64,000 bases of DNA from Lates calcarifer (lineage: Eukaryota; Chordata; Actinopteri; Centropomidae): the NCBI RefSeq assembly GCF_001640805.2, contig NC_066856.1:2613937-2677936 (forward strand), in the 5' to 3' direction. This document shows positions 1 through 12,459 of the stretch, in pieces (the first letter of the stretch is position 1; each line of letters begins with the position of its first letter). The translations under genes were made by a program, and so were the position numbers. A model generated the notes under the pieces. That model was given only the letters and a program-made list of their open reading frames with translations. It ran no database searches and was not told the DNA's origin.

Positions 1-894
1 AACTGCTTGCATTACAACGCACAGTCTCCGTTCCACACCAGGTGTTTGGGAATATTCTTAGGCATCTAAATCCAGACTTTGGCTGTAAAAAGCAAAATGT
101 TCTCTCAGAAATCCCTTTTTTCCCCAATGCTTGAATAAAGAAAAAAGTGTCTTTTCCAGCTTAGCGGTTCCACTAGCCTAGCACTCCTTCTCGCTTGTTT
201 TGATCTTAGGTGACAAGTGAGGGCTTTCGCAGACGGGAGAAGAAGCAGGCGGCATGGCGCACAGAGAAGGTGGCTTTGATAGTTGAAATTAATGAGGCTG
301 GATATGTTTGGCTCCGCTCATTATGCCTACACATAGACCCCAAACCCTGGGGGCCCCGGAGCTCTGCTTCTCGTCTTTGTGCCGTGATCTCTGTGTCTCC
401 TGATTTAGAGCCTCCTCCACTCTTTTCTCCTTCTTCCTCTGCTACTTTTTCTGTCTCCATTTCTATCTCCACCCACACCTCACCCCCATCTCTTAAAACT
501 CTCTCTCTCTGTGGTGTGTGGAAGAGGGAGATAATATAATCAGCCGTGCATGGTGAGAACAATAAGTGTGTCGTGTCGGGTTGACACGAAGCAGACACCT
601 CTTCAAAGCCACCTTAACATTCCACTTCAGCCCTAACTGCATGCGGCTGGAGGAAGGCAGAGGGGTGGAGCAGCAGCAAATTCTTCCTCTCTCTGCCAAA
701 GGAAGCTACCAGGGTCTGGAGATGTGCGTTTTGTACAGCTCCTGGAGTTACGGGTGTGTGTCTCTGTCTTCCCATGCATGAATTAGTGTTCATAATTGAA
801 AGAAAAAAGAATATTTGTGCAAGACCTGATTCCTCCCAGAATAAGATTTAACAAAAGCACACAGTCTCACAGTGTGTGTGTTTGACTCTGAGAT

Positions 895-920
895 TGTGTG
901 TGTGTGTGTGTGTGTGTGTG
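895..920. repeat. (TG)n microsatellite
   Basis: 13 uninterrupted TG units. Confidence 0.95.
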
Positions 921-1834
921 ACTGTGTGCGTGTTAAGGAGTTGATGGGCTTGAGGTTGGTCCTGAGATAAGGGGAACATCTGTTAGTCTGTCTTTATCTT
1001 TGGCTGAGCTCCTGGCACACCGTAGTAAGAAGCCCCATCTAATCAGAGCAGACACAGAGTCGGGGGGGTGGTTAGCATGGCTGCCAGCTCTGTTGCCCAT
1101 CCTGCCTCAGCCCTGGCACCGGGACACACACACACACACACATACACATGGACACGTACATACAAATAGTATGCACAGAAGAAAACAGATTTTTCTTCAG
1201 TTGCCATCTTTGCTCCTCATCCTATTTTGGCAACATTCTGTTGTTACACATAGCTTATCTTTGGTCGGTTTTGTTTTTTCTGTCTGTTTTGTTTTTGCAA
1301 AGAAACTGTACAGAGCATGTTCCTTGCTTTACACCTTCACAGTTTTATATCCACACCTGGATCTGCCCAGTGCTGTATACTCTAACTACCAATAGCACAG
1401 TTTTTGTGCTTTGCTTTTAAGGGTTTCTTGATTTGTTGATGAAGGGCCTGGTGTTATTGTGTCATTTTCATCACCCAAATTTTCACAGCCAGTCAGAAGT
1501 CTCCAACCAGCCTGCTTCTCTACCCTCTGGGCTAAACATCCTCATGTTGCACCAGTCAGCTTTTGCCTCCAGAAAACAGAACTAGTTTTTTTGCAAGTAT
1601 GTCATAGCTGCTGCCATTTTATGCCCCGATGCTTTAGTGTTTTCCCATCAGCTTTTACCAGTCCTGACAATGTCAACTATAGCCAACTTTCAGAAGTCAA
1701 ACAAAATGCCTGTCACACTCCTTGACATGAATTGTCCAATATTGACTGCTATGGTGGTCTCACTGTGTATCGAGATTGATTTAGGTCGTCTTCCATGCTT
1801 TTCCTATCTGGAGCATTTGTTTTGCTCCGGCTTT

Positions 1835-1840
<6 letters not shown>

Positions 1841-1870
<30 letters not shown>
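1841..1870. repeat. (GT)n microsatellite
   Basis: 15 uninterrupted GT units. Confidence 0.95.
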
Positions 1871-1871
<1 letters not shown>

Positions 1872-2579
1872 AGGGTAACCAGCAGTGACACCAACCTGCA
1901 GTGCTGTATGGATCTGGTCCTTAGGAGGTCTAATGAATCTAGGTGGGCCTTGTCACTGTGTGTCTCCGTGCATCGCCCTGCCGATCATGAGAGCCGACAG
2001 GTTTATGCAGCTGTGGTGACTCCCTGGGGATGCGGGATGCAGCAGGAGCAGGCACCCAGGGGCACACACGTAGACACACTTAAAATTTGCGCAGTTGAAT
2101 TGATGCACATGCACGCTAAGTTCTGGTCAAGTGGGCATTAATTATGGCCTTCATCACTGCTTAGCAAGCAAAGTAACATGCTCTCAAGGTGCAGAGCAGC
2201 CAAAAGTCTTAGTAGTAGTTTGCAGAAATATTATAAACAACTTTCTATAGCAACACATAGATGAATTTATTGTGTCAGTTTATGTAGATGTGCATATTCC
2301 CATGCATCATGTATGTCATCTTATATGGTTTGATATCAGAATAGAGATTTAACCAATTACCCGTAATGCAGTTTCTATTTGTTCTTGGTATTGCTGTTTT
2401 TGACTGGGTCTCTTTGAAGACAGTCACCCCTGGTAACACACACATTCAGCAGCAAATACAGTTGTTTTGTATTCCTCAACATGCAGGCATTCATTTTCAT
2501 TATAATAACTGTGAGGAAAAATATTAGCACCAGGAGATACCATCTTTCATTTACTATAACAGTGAGTCAAAGATTATTA

Positions 2580-2760
2580 TTTTCCCTCTCATCTCTGTAA
2601 TGAAAATTTATTCCAACTAGAGGGGTTTGTATTTATGGGAATTAATTCCCATGCGAATGGGTGGCGGTGATAGAAACACAAGCCGACATTTGAATTACGT
2701 ATCCTGCATATTTGGTCGACGGGTAATAGGGAATCAAATGTCTAACTTTTCATAGGGGAG
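2580..2760. promoter_or_regulatory. candidate conserved non-coding element
   Basis: This is a repeat-free stretch of mixed composition, with scattered CpG (CATGCGAATGGG, GGTCGACGGG) and AT-rich homeodomain-type cores (GAATTAATTC, GGTAATAGG) in otherwise CpG-poor intron. The judgement is from composition only. Confidence 0.25.
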
Positions 2761-3018
2761 TGTGAACTGTGTTGATTAGCTTTTTCTTTTGTTTTGTTTT
2801 GTTTTTTGAAATTGAGTTGAATTAATGTTTATTTTGTTTCCAGCATCAGCCCAACCACGACTTAGACTGAACTGTAATCTTGTGCTTGGACTAAATTATG
2901 TCTGGAATATGACTCCCTTTCATTCCACATCTGATCCCAGAAAATGACAAAACCAGTTTAACCAGCAGAATGGCTGAATGGCTCCCACCTGTAGCATATT
3001 TCTTTCCTGACAAGCTAA

Positions 3019-3068
3019 CACATGGACATTCCAATATGGACATTCCCATATTTGGGAATGTCCATGTG
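3019..3068. repeat. inverted repeat with duplicated left arm
   Basis: ATGGACATTCCCA (3036-3048) pairs perfectly with TGGGAATGTCCAT (3053-3065) around a 4-nt loop. A second left arm, CACATGGACATTCC (3019-3032), pairs with GGAATGTCCATGTG (3055-3068). The two pairings exclude each other. Confidence 0.8.
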
Positions 3069-5700
3069 CTGATTCACTAGGCCCCCTTTTCCAAAGTCAA
3101 AAGTCGCACACCAAACCCCCCATAATAACTTAATTAATGCAATTTTCTTTTTTTAATCCTTACCATGTCAGCTCTCACAGAGGGAGACCTTTGACTTGTC
3201 AACCCCCCACCACCCACCCCCCAAAGCGCTGCTGCCTTTGTTATGCTGAGTCTTAACATGTGTCACTTTCACTGGTGCACTGTTTCCCCAGCCTGTTTAG
3301 ATAAATGCCAATTTGAAGCCCTGCTTGTCAGGAGAAATTATGGCATCACATCTCATGTTGGAGAAAAGCCAGAAGTCCTCTTGTTTATACACATGTCATT
3401 TAAAGCTGGACTTTAAAAGACAGCCCCTCTCTCTCCTGAGCAAACACTCAGGGATTTAAGAGATTGAGGTGAACTGAAAATCTTCTTGTGACTCAGGGAA
3501 AGAAAGTTAAGAGTGCTGGAAAAGGTTATGGCTTCCTTGTCAAAAACTGGTGGGTAGATGTAAAAGCTTAACAGGTTTGTGCAGAGCTCTGGTTCATATC
3601 CACATGACTATGTGTGCCTGTGCAAATAGGTTACTGTATATCTAAAGGTAATTATATTTGCATCTGTCAGTGTTTTTGTGTGATGTTTTGTCTCCTCTTT
3701 TACTGGATGTTGACTCAACTTTAAACAAGATTTCTTTCTCTTTTCCTCATCCACCTTTATTTTCCTTCCAGAACAGTTGAACAATTACTTTTTTCAAACC
3801 TCTATGCTTTGAGTCAGAATTTCTATAGTGAGCAAGATGCTCAAATCTGATATCTCTGATCATACTTGCCTCCTTAAACATTACTTCTTTTTTTAAAATT
3901 TGATATGGTTTTGGCCCTCAAACATAGCTGAATCTGCCTTGAAACTGACTTGGCACTGTTGACTGCAGCACTGATGGATCATAGGACAAATTACATCTTT
4001 GGTGGGCTAAAAGACCTTTAGCCGTTCACACATCTAGGTTCAGACATGCCATCTCCCTCAGCTTTGCCATACAGGTCTATTGGAAACACAGTAATGCAGC
4101 AACAAGGGCCAAACCCCGGCACTTTGAAACCTTTCAAGCTCATACCTCTGGAGGTAGGCAGGCATGGAGGAGATAAGCTAAGCCTCTACCTCTCTATATT
4201 TCCCTTCCTCTCTTCCTGTCCCGCTTTTCCTTTCCAGCAAGCCGGGCCAGGGAGGGGGTTGAGATATCCACAGTTCAGATGTCCTATTGTGAACCTTTGA
4301 TGTGCCCCCTCATAAAGTTATAGTGGGGAGATCTGTCAGTCATAGCACTGTGTGATATGACTCTTACAACCTTGAAGCAGTCATTATGTGTCCAACAGAA
4401 CTGTAGTGGATAGTTGAGTCATACAGGGCTACTGAATCTACTGTGAATGATTTGATTAAAATGCTACATATGATTTTATTCTATAATAAATAATAACCAT
4501 GAATATTTAACAAAATAAAGTAGGAAGTTTTAATACTTGTTGTAAAATAATTCTTGGAGATGAGAGTACAACATGTTTGTTTTAGATGGTGTTCTTTAGT
4601 ACAAGCTGTTGCGTTCACCTCCTTCATGTTGTTTCTATGGGAACCCAGAGTTTGTCGACAGATTAAGGTATTTTTGTCTGCTGAGTGAAGTACTTGGCCT
4701 CTGGTAGCTATCATCAGTGGCACAGGTGGTAGATTGTAGCCATCGGCTACTCCTGCTCTCAGCAGATTTGTTGTTGCTTGTTGAGTTGGCTCCTTACATC
4801 TGTTTGTTTCCTTGGTAGGGCTGAAATAAGTCACTGAACATTGTTCTAAATGTCTTTTTCCAGCATTATACCTGTGGCTCTACTGTTTACTACACTGTAG
4901 GTTTGTGAAGCAACTGACATCATATGCCATGCTTCTGTGTTCTGTGATGCCACACATGGGGAAAGTGCTTTGTTCACTCTGTTCAGCTGAGCACAGGAAG
5001 AGTCTTGCACCCCCAATATGTCATCTCCTAGCAGGGTGCTAAGCACTGTAGTAGGAAGGTAACCACCCAACACACTTCCCCAAAGAGCCACCCTCCTTCC
5101 CACAACCAGTCCATGCAGCTCCTGGCTAGGAATGAAGCAGAGGGAGGGATGGCCTTTGCACAGCCAGAGCTTCTCCCCACCTCAGAGTGTATAGGCAGGA
5201 GAAGTCAGGCCACCATGCAAGAGCTGCATCATCTTTCACCTTTCAGTAAAAACACATCAGGTCACATTGCTCTTTGTCTTCAGTATTTGACACTGAGCCA
5301 GCCTGTTTACTAACACAAAACAAGGAGAAGACGAAATATGAAATCATCACCCAACTCCAGGGCAGATATGTCCTGGTTTTGCTCAAAGTTCTTCCTGTAA
5401 ACATGTATAATAATTGGCACTTTGTTCATGAGAGTAGCTCTCAGTCTGAGCAGATATCCATAACATCCATCATGCTTTCAGGGCCGTGTCCAGCTCAGGG
5501 CCCCTGAATAATTTAGGGTTGCTTCTATGCAAGTTCAAAGAAATACTCAACATATACACAGTCTAATAAAGGTGTTTTAGTGTTAGTATGCCAAAGGAGT
5601 GAAATTGTTATCTAATGGGGACGCATAATAGCTTGTGTCTATGTTCTCACTGCATAGCCAGCAGCCTAATCTCACAAAAACTCTGTGGCTTTAATTGGTT
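3069..5700. other. intronic DNA, nothing recognised
   Basis: AT-rich sequence with short pyrimidine tracts. Minus-strand open frames near 4481-5103 have no recognisable domain or splice context. Confidence 0.5.
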
Positions 5701-5749
5701 GTGACAGGATGAGACACAAGAACAGACGTGTTGTCAGACACACTCGCAA

Positions 5750-6160
5750 AATACACAGGTATCCACACACTGTTAAATTTGCAAACACAACCACATTCCA
5801 GTACCCTATATTATGTAGTGGATTGCACACACAGTTACATTATAAACATATGGATTCCATCACGTATCCCCCGATCTACACCGAACTATATTATAAACAT
5901 GCATGATATATTTCATATAATAATGTGAGGCATGTGGACTGTGCTTACTCTCATGACCTCTACCATTTGAGGAGCAGGTGAACAAAGAACATTGGCTCTG
6001 CTTCATGCATATCCACAGAATTTGTATACACACAATTTGCACTTCAGTGGCTGTACACTGCCATACAATTTGCTCTGACACAGTGTGCACTTCAGGAATG
6101 CAAGTATGTATCCCCACAATTTTTATCCAAACAATTTCCACTTGTTCACACAGACACAGG
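5750..6160. repeat. degenerate tandem-like repeat region (ACAATTTGC / ATTATAAACAT motifs)
   Basis: The motif CACAATTTGCACTTCA and relatives (CATACAATTTGCTCT, CCCACAATTTTTATCC, AAACAATTTCCACTT) recur every 20-50 bp. ATTATAAACAT occurs twice, near 5838 and 5890. The array is too degenerate for a firm unit length. The open frames here on both strands are by-products of the repetition. Confidence 0.4.
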
Positions 6161-7189
6161 TAACCATGTACACTGGTAGCATAGCACTACATACACACAT
6201 ATACACACACCTGACACATCAAGCAGTAGGTGCACGCTTTTTCACAGTCCAGAGTGGCTTCATAGCCTGTGATTTAATGGTCATTTGTTGGCTGCAATAG
6301 CATCCTTTCCCATTCCCTGGTGCCCAGTGGTGAAATAACAGGCTCTGGGCTCATCCACAAAACCCACAGGACCACACTTGAATCATTGCCACAATTTGAG
6401 CTATCAAATCATAATGGGAGGATGAGATTGCCTTTCTTTGCTTGTTGCGTTTGTGTGTATGTGTGGGTGAATGTGTACATGGCGGGTAGCTAAGCAGGTT
6501 TATATTCTCTGGGCCCGTAGGCCTGGGTTAATGTGTTTAGATAGCTCACATTTGTTCTCCTATTTTCTAACTGAGGAGAAGGTAGTTTCTCTTTGTTGTT
6601 TTCCTGGTTTTTCACTTCAGAGCTCCCTGTCTTAATTAGTAAACTGGGAAGTGGGGGTTATTTGATCACCTGTCTGTGGATCTGCTTCTCACTTAGTTAG
6701 GAATAATTTTGTCTTGTACTTAATGCATTACAATATAGTACATTACTGTGCAGAACTACCTTATTTCTCCAGTTTCTGCCCTGATATGTTGTGCCTGTGT
6801 GGGTCACTGTGCAGCACATTTTTTGTTTGATCTACATGATGGGAAATTTTATCTTCTCATAAAAGACACATACAAGCACGACACAATGAGTCATCTAATT
6901 CAACATATTCAAAACACCAAATGTATTTTTATGACATCACATAATGTGTGTTTTTGTCTAATTTCTACCTTGACATTCCAACCCTAATGTCTGGCCAGCT
7001 TGACGTCACCTCATTCTTACGTCTGTGTGTAGTGAGAACTTCACCCTCTGCTTTTGTTATTATAGTCTTAGTTTGTTACGTCATTTTCCTTTCATGAGTC
7101 AAAATCACACTGCAAGTGAAAATATATGAGTGGCACAGAAAAAGACAGACAAAAGAGAAAAATACAGCAAGCAGTGGATGACTGCCCTC

Positions 7190-7640
7190 AATCCAGAGAC
7201 ACTGTTATTACATAGCTGCCTGTGCCACCACAAGAGTAGTGAGGTCAATTTTTCCTCTGTGAATGGAATGTAATTTACCATCAGCTTTGTGAAGGCAAGC
7301 CATGGTCATGGCACAGAGCGCTCTCACTTCTGCTCGGGCTAATGATCGCCTTTGACAGAGGAATGGCTGCCGTGCTTTTCACCACAATCCTTATTCCGCT
7401 CGCATTGATCCCCCTGCCTATTTTCACTCAGTAATGGATGGCATTGTCCCTCCCTCGCCACTGTTAGTACAAATAATTACGAATCAATATGCACTCAAGG
7501 CCCCACATCAGAATATAATTTTAACACATGATTTATTTCCACCAATGCTGTTCAGTCCCTCCCATGTGCTGTAGTCAATGGTGGGACCGACTTCGTCGCC
7601 GCCCTGTGCGATCAATCGAAGCAATCAGCTAAAGACTCTC
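7190..7640. promoter_or_regulatory. candidate conserved non-coding element (intronic enhancer-like)
   Basis: About 450 bp of repeat-free, evenly composed DNA with CpG in TGATCGCCTTTGAC and TTCCGCTCGCATTGATCC, the homeodomain-type TACAAATAATTACGAATC and TATAATTTTAACACATGA. It has no long open frame. The density of TAAT and GATC cores resembles developmental enhancers, but no alignment is available. Confidence 0.35.
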
Positions 7641-8029
7641 AGTTGTAGCTACTGAATGAAAGAAACAGCATTCTTTGTGTAACTCCAGTGCCACCTGTGA
7701 AGGTGTGTCTTCAGCCAGGGTGACATCCCTGACAGTAAATATGCAAAACAATGGATCCATGTTTGTTTTACCAATAAGGAATGAGAGGGCTTTTCCATAT
7801 GGTTTTGCAGTTGTGAGAAAACAAAAACTATTGTTTTTATACCATTATTGACTGCACAACTTAAACTGTCTTTAAACTTTACTATTAGCTGTGCAAAGCT
7901 GTGTGCAAGCTGAACAGCTCCATTAATATCTAAAATATCCCTCTTAAGCCATCAAACTGAGATTCTAAACATGACTCAGCAAGGCATTCATATTAGAATT
8001 ATCTGTTTGCCCAAGCTCGATGCTCAGAG

Positions 8030-8420
8030 GCTAGCATGCTAATCTCTTCACTCGCTGGCCCTGTCTGGACCAGTGAAATGTCACGCAGTGTTCTTCACTC
8101 AGACGACGCGTGTATGTATGTGGTGTGTGTGTTTGTGTGCTGGGGCTTCTTGTTGTCGTTTGACATTTTGGCAGACAGAAAAGCCAGATCAGCTTTGAAT
8201 CAGACTGGGAGCTTTCCACCTGCCCGAGCCCTTCGAATTTCAGCCCATCCATCCCGCGCCGCTTCCATCGCTGTCACACAGAAGTGTGAAAGGTCAGTCA
8301 AACCATCCTTCGCTCCCGACACCGATAAGTAGGTCAAACATGTGGGGCACGAGAATAAAATGACGTGCATTAGACTTGACCACACCCCTCTGACCCCCAC
8401 CTGAAATGACTGCTGTTTGA
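8030..8420. other. intronic stretch with raised CpG, no gene supported
   Basis: CpG occurs repeatedly at 8090-8340 (GACGACGCGTG, CCCGCGCCGC). Overlapping open frames of 73-98 codons on both strands share no recognisable domain and have no consistent splice borders. It may be regulatory. Confidence 0.3.
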
Positions 8421-11400
8421 TGTGCACAGAGCAGTTTACAGTGCATCACAGAAATTCTTTAGGGGTTAGCTGCTCAGCTGATGAGAAGTAAACTTACATT
8501 GTATAAAATTGAAAAATGACATGATTGTGTGTTAGACAGACTTTTTACTGTAGCTGGACTGTGGGAAATATCTCTGTTAAAGCTGATTGAATTTGCCTGC
8601 TGTGAGAATTAGACAACAAGTCACTTATGTCTTTTGTGATGGTCACTGTGTCAGATGAGGTGTTTGTGGTGCCTTGAGTTACTGTTGAATCTCGTCCGAA
8701 AGAGCGTGTGTGTGGAATGCTGATCAACCATAGCATGCTTCATTATTTGTATGACTTGGCCAGAGACAGACATCCTGGATGACTGACAGGAAACTGCGGT
8801 GTGGAGAGTCACGGCACGTGTCATAGATGTTGTCAAACTAGGCAAGAGAAGGAAAAATATATGAAAAATTCAGACATGCTAGTCTTTCAATTGGAGCCTT
8901 GTGAATGGTACTGGTCTGTCTGTCTGCTACTATGATTCACTATACATGAATAACATAAAAACATTTTTTCATATCCCACACTCATTTTAATGCCTGACAC
9001 CCTACATGGGTTGGCTCAGGTCATTATTGGAGTGAGATTGTGTCGTCCATGCCCATACAAACACTCTCAGCTTCTTCACTGTTCAGCAATTGATGTTGAA
9101 TGCTTTTATGGTAAAAAGTGCTGCTGGCAAGTGCTGATGTTTGGAGCACTGAGTGACTTCAGTCCCTCCAGGGTACAATCCACCCAGCACAATCAGGAAG
9201 AGGTGATGACAGCAAGAGCTATATGAACTCTATCTCAATAAGGCACATCCCCTCAAGGCAGAACCCCACACTGGCATACACACACTGGACATAACATAGA
9301 CTCAGAGCGAAGTCTTTATATACTGTAGACAGACTGGAGCATTGTCTGCTGAGGGGCTGCTGGGACCTCTGTCAGAGATACAACAGAATGTGTAATTGTG
9401 ACTATGTGTGTGTATTAGCAGACGAAAAGTGGGGCAGCCAGCTGGTGGGGGTCAACTCAGGTCCTGGATGTTCTTCCTGTGTTAAACACTCACCCACAAA
9501 CCCTCTCACACACAGACACAAAATCATACTTACACATTTCCTCTTGTAAGATGGTCTGCCATGCTGCCCATTTCAGCAGGATTACAGTCTTTGATTCTTA
9601 GCAGATGAAACAAAAACAAATATGGCACCAGCAGCACCCGACAGATGGAGGTCAGACGCTCCGAGAAGTAATTTTGTGCAATGGATTTAAGAATGAACAT
9701 GCTCATACACACACACATATATATCCACGCTCACATTTCTGAGCATTAATAAGTGTTAGTGCAGTGTCTCGTCAGCGGAGGGAGATGAGTGGTTTCGGGA
9801 TTCTCTTTGATGGCTCTGTTCCCCTGCTGAGACACCAAGTCATCTCCTCTCCCTGTCTCACATATTTCCCTGCACACACACACACATACATGCTCACACA
9901 ATCTCTCCATCCATCCTGAATATACTGATGAGAGAGTGTTGCTATCAGAAACACAGGAGCCATTTTCATCTTTTGTGGGGGATGTAATGGTAAAGAGAAG
10001 GTCAGTGTTCCCATTGTCTCCAGCGGCAATTTCTAGTCTGTCTTTCACTGGCACCAACACACACACACACACACAGGGAAAAGATCACAGTCTTGGCAAG
10101 GCAAGAGAGACACAAGAAAACCCCAGTGTATAGTCGCTAAGGGTGGGAGTACATGAAAAGCTACAGGCCTAGACTCTTAAGACTCTTTAATGTGAGAAGT
10201 GATTGGCTAACAAGTGCTGTATGCAGTTTAGTTTTTCTCTTCTTTTCTTTCAAGGTGACATTAAATCACAGTTATCACAAATCCTCCCCACCTTGGCACC
10301 TCTTCATGATTGAGCAGCCTCGCACAGAGATGGCCCTAATTAAAGTGGACTCTGTCAGCTTCCCTGGTTGGATGGAGCCCCCGCTTTAGCTCCACACCTG
10401 CCAACACAGGACAATCCCATCTACCACTTTTAGCTCTGAAGCTGTTACCTGAACAGCACTGAGCTAATAAACACTGCTGAGTAGTGGGAGAAAGTTGACT
10501 TATCTAGTTCTTTTTTATTTCTGCCTTTTTATTCACTCCATTGGAATAAGTCATGATGCACCTTCCCGGCGGTGGCTTTGTACCTTGACGAAGGGGGCAG
10601 ATTTAAATAACTCAAAGCGCCTTTGCTCAGACCTAATCCCCAACCCCACTCTAATCAACCCCGCTGTTCCCTTCTTCGCTTCTTAACATTTTCTATGTGA
10701 TGGAGTGAAGCAAGGCCAGATAGAGGCATTTAAATGTAAGTGCTGGCAGACTAATCTCTTCAAATCCACCCTCCGTTGCTTTCATTACTCCACCGAGGTG
10801 TGCGTTGTTTTCTTTTCTTTCAGGTCATTCCCTTTGATACTACAAGTCAGAAAGTGATTTCTCGCAGTGTGAAAGACTACAATTGGCTCCAGTTTCAGCA
10901 CCAAAATTGCTTAACCCTCTGTGAGACACCCCAGGCTGTAAAATATAGGATGTGGATCTACTTTGTTATATATCAAATAGAGGACAAGCTCTGACAGCCT
11001 TGTCCTCTATCCTCTACATGTCAATAAAAAACATAATATGTTCATTGGTCTACAGAGCTATGTAATAATTCTCCCTCACTTTTTCTCCAAATCATGGCAT
11101 TCACCTCATTATTTATCAATCTGGCAGAAACATTCCTGAGATCCCGAGAGGATAAGTGAGATCATTTCTCCTGGCATGGTTATGATATCCCCTCCCTGAT
11201 TCTTTGGAGCCTTCACCCTGAAGCAAAACAACACAATAAAATACAGTTTTCTAAAGTGATTTGAGCGCCCAAAGCTCCCGTGACATTCAGTAAGGATAAA
11301 AATCTTCAGGGAGGAATCAGTAACATCCCCAGCAGCCTTAGCGTTTCACCGCAGGGAGAGAAAGCAATAAAAGTGCAGAGATAAGATGAGCTGATGGTGC

Positions 11401-11990
11401 AGACCGTTTTGGCACTAATGATGCCTTCACAGTTTTTGTTGTATGTTTCACCTACCATTTTCTACAGTTTTTATTGTGTACAGGCTTTTGTTACAGAGCA
11501 GGAAGTTAATGTGGCTGCTTCACATATTTATGGTTGCATGTTTGCAAGTATAGTTTCACTCTGTTTAAGTTATTGTTGGCAGATATCACAGTATCTTATC
11601 TTATTATAGCCTAAAGGCATCTGGAGCATTTACGTCTTTCCATTTTGGTGTCATAGTACAGAGGACAACAAGTGATAATGAACCTGTAAATCTCTTTATA
11701 CACTGCATGCTTCACATTGCTTTTGAGGGCTCCTCATCTTCCTCACTCTCTCTTGGGTCTTGTTCCCCTCCCACCACTGTTTCAAACTCTTGGAGCAGAT
11801 TCAGCTCGAGGGGTTGGGGGGGGGGCTTCAGAGAAAAGACATCTTTCTCACAGGGCTTTTTCCACATCCAGTGAACATATCCATTGTGAGAGGGCTAAAT
11901 CCACCAACTTTCCCCCCTCTTCCTGTCCTGGCTTTGAAGCTCTGCACTTGTCGCTTGTCTGTTCATCCATCTTTCAGCGTGTCTGACAGG
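8421..11990. other. intronic DNA with CA repeats, no gene seen
   Basis: Contains short CA runs near 9880 and at 10057-10075, pyrimidine tracts and a G11-like run near 11815. No plausible exon was found. Confidence 0.5.
10057..10075. repeat. (AC)n microsatellite
   Basis: Uninterrupted AC dinucleotides over 19 bp. Confidence 0.9.
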
Positions 11991-11998
11991 GTTTATGA

Positions 11999-12043
11999 CA
12001 CAGATGCTCCACCAGTTGGAAGACTGGAACATCTGTGGAGCAT
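11999..12043. repeat. overlapping inverted repeats
   Basis: CACAGATG (11999-12006) can pair with CATCTGTG (12030-12037), and ATGCTCCAC (12004-12012) can pair with GTGGAGCAT (12035-12043). A small inner pair, CCAGT (12012-12016) with ACTGG (12023-12027), is compatible with either. The two outer pairings overlap and are mutually exclusive. Confidence 0.65.
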
Positions 12044-12435
12044 TCCTGTTCAGACCCTGGTGTCCTGAGCTCCAGTGTGCACCAGGAACTGATTAAAGGA
12101 AGGTGAGAAGGTGAAAATACAGAGCTTTGAAGGCTGGTGCCAACTTTATTAAATGTGTCTTTGTAGTAGTATTTCATTGCCCTTTCAACAAGGTTCATTT
12201 ATGGAATGTGGTGTGCAATCAACATCTCACAGATCAAAAAACAATAAGCATAGACACTTTGCACTTCTCACCCAGCACCTGTTCAAGACAAATGATGTGC
12301 AACTAAAACAGAGTAATGTAGAGAAGGCAGGAATGAAGCAAAACATGTGGAACTTTGAGCCAAAATGCCAGATCAGTGTTAGATAATGAAGAAATGGCAA
12401 TTATCTGTATATTCTGTATGTGTTTAGTGTGTATA

Positions 12436-12456
12436 TGTGTGTGTGTGTGTGTGTGT
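12436..12456. repeat. (TG)n microsatellite
   Basis: Uninterrupted TG dinucleotides over 21 bp. Confidence 0.9.
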
Positions 12457-12459
12457 CAA

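Larger units (their letters stand above)
1..2150. other. intronic DNA with GT/CA microsatellites, no gene seen
   Basis: The stretch has pyrimidine-rich tracts and three dinucleotide repeats: TG at 895-920, CA at 1124-1142 and GT at 1841-1870. Open frames of up to 131 codons exist on both strands, but they overlap each other and the repeats and resemble no protein I know. Confidence 0.6.

Noticed and set aside
10776..10994. Possible exon after TTTCTTTCAGGTC
   Set aside because: The acceptor-like sequence looks good but the peptide matches nothing in Par-3 and no fitting donor keeps a frame.
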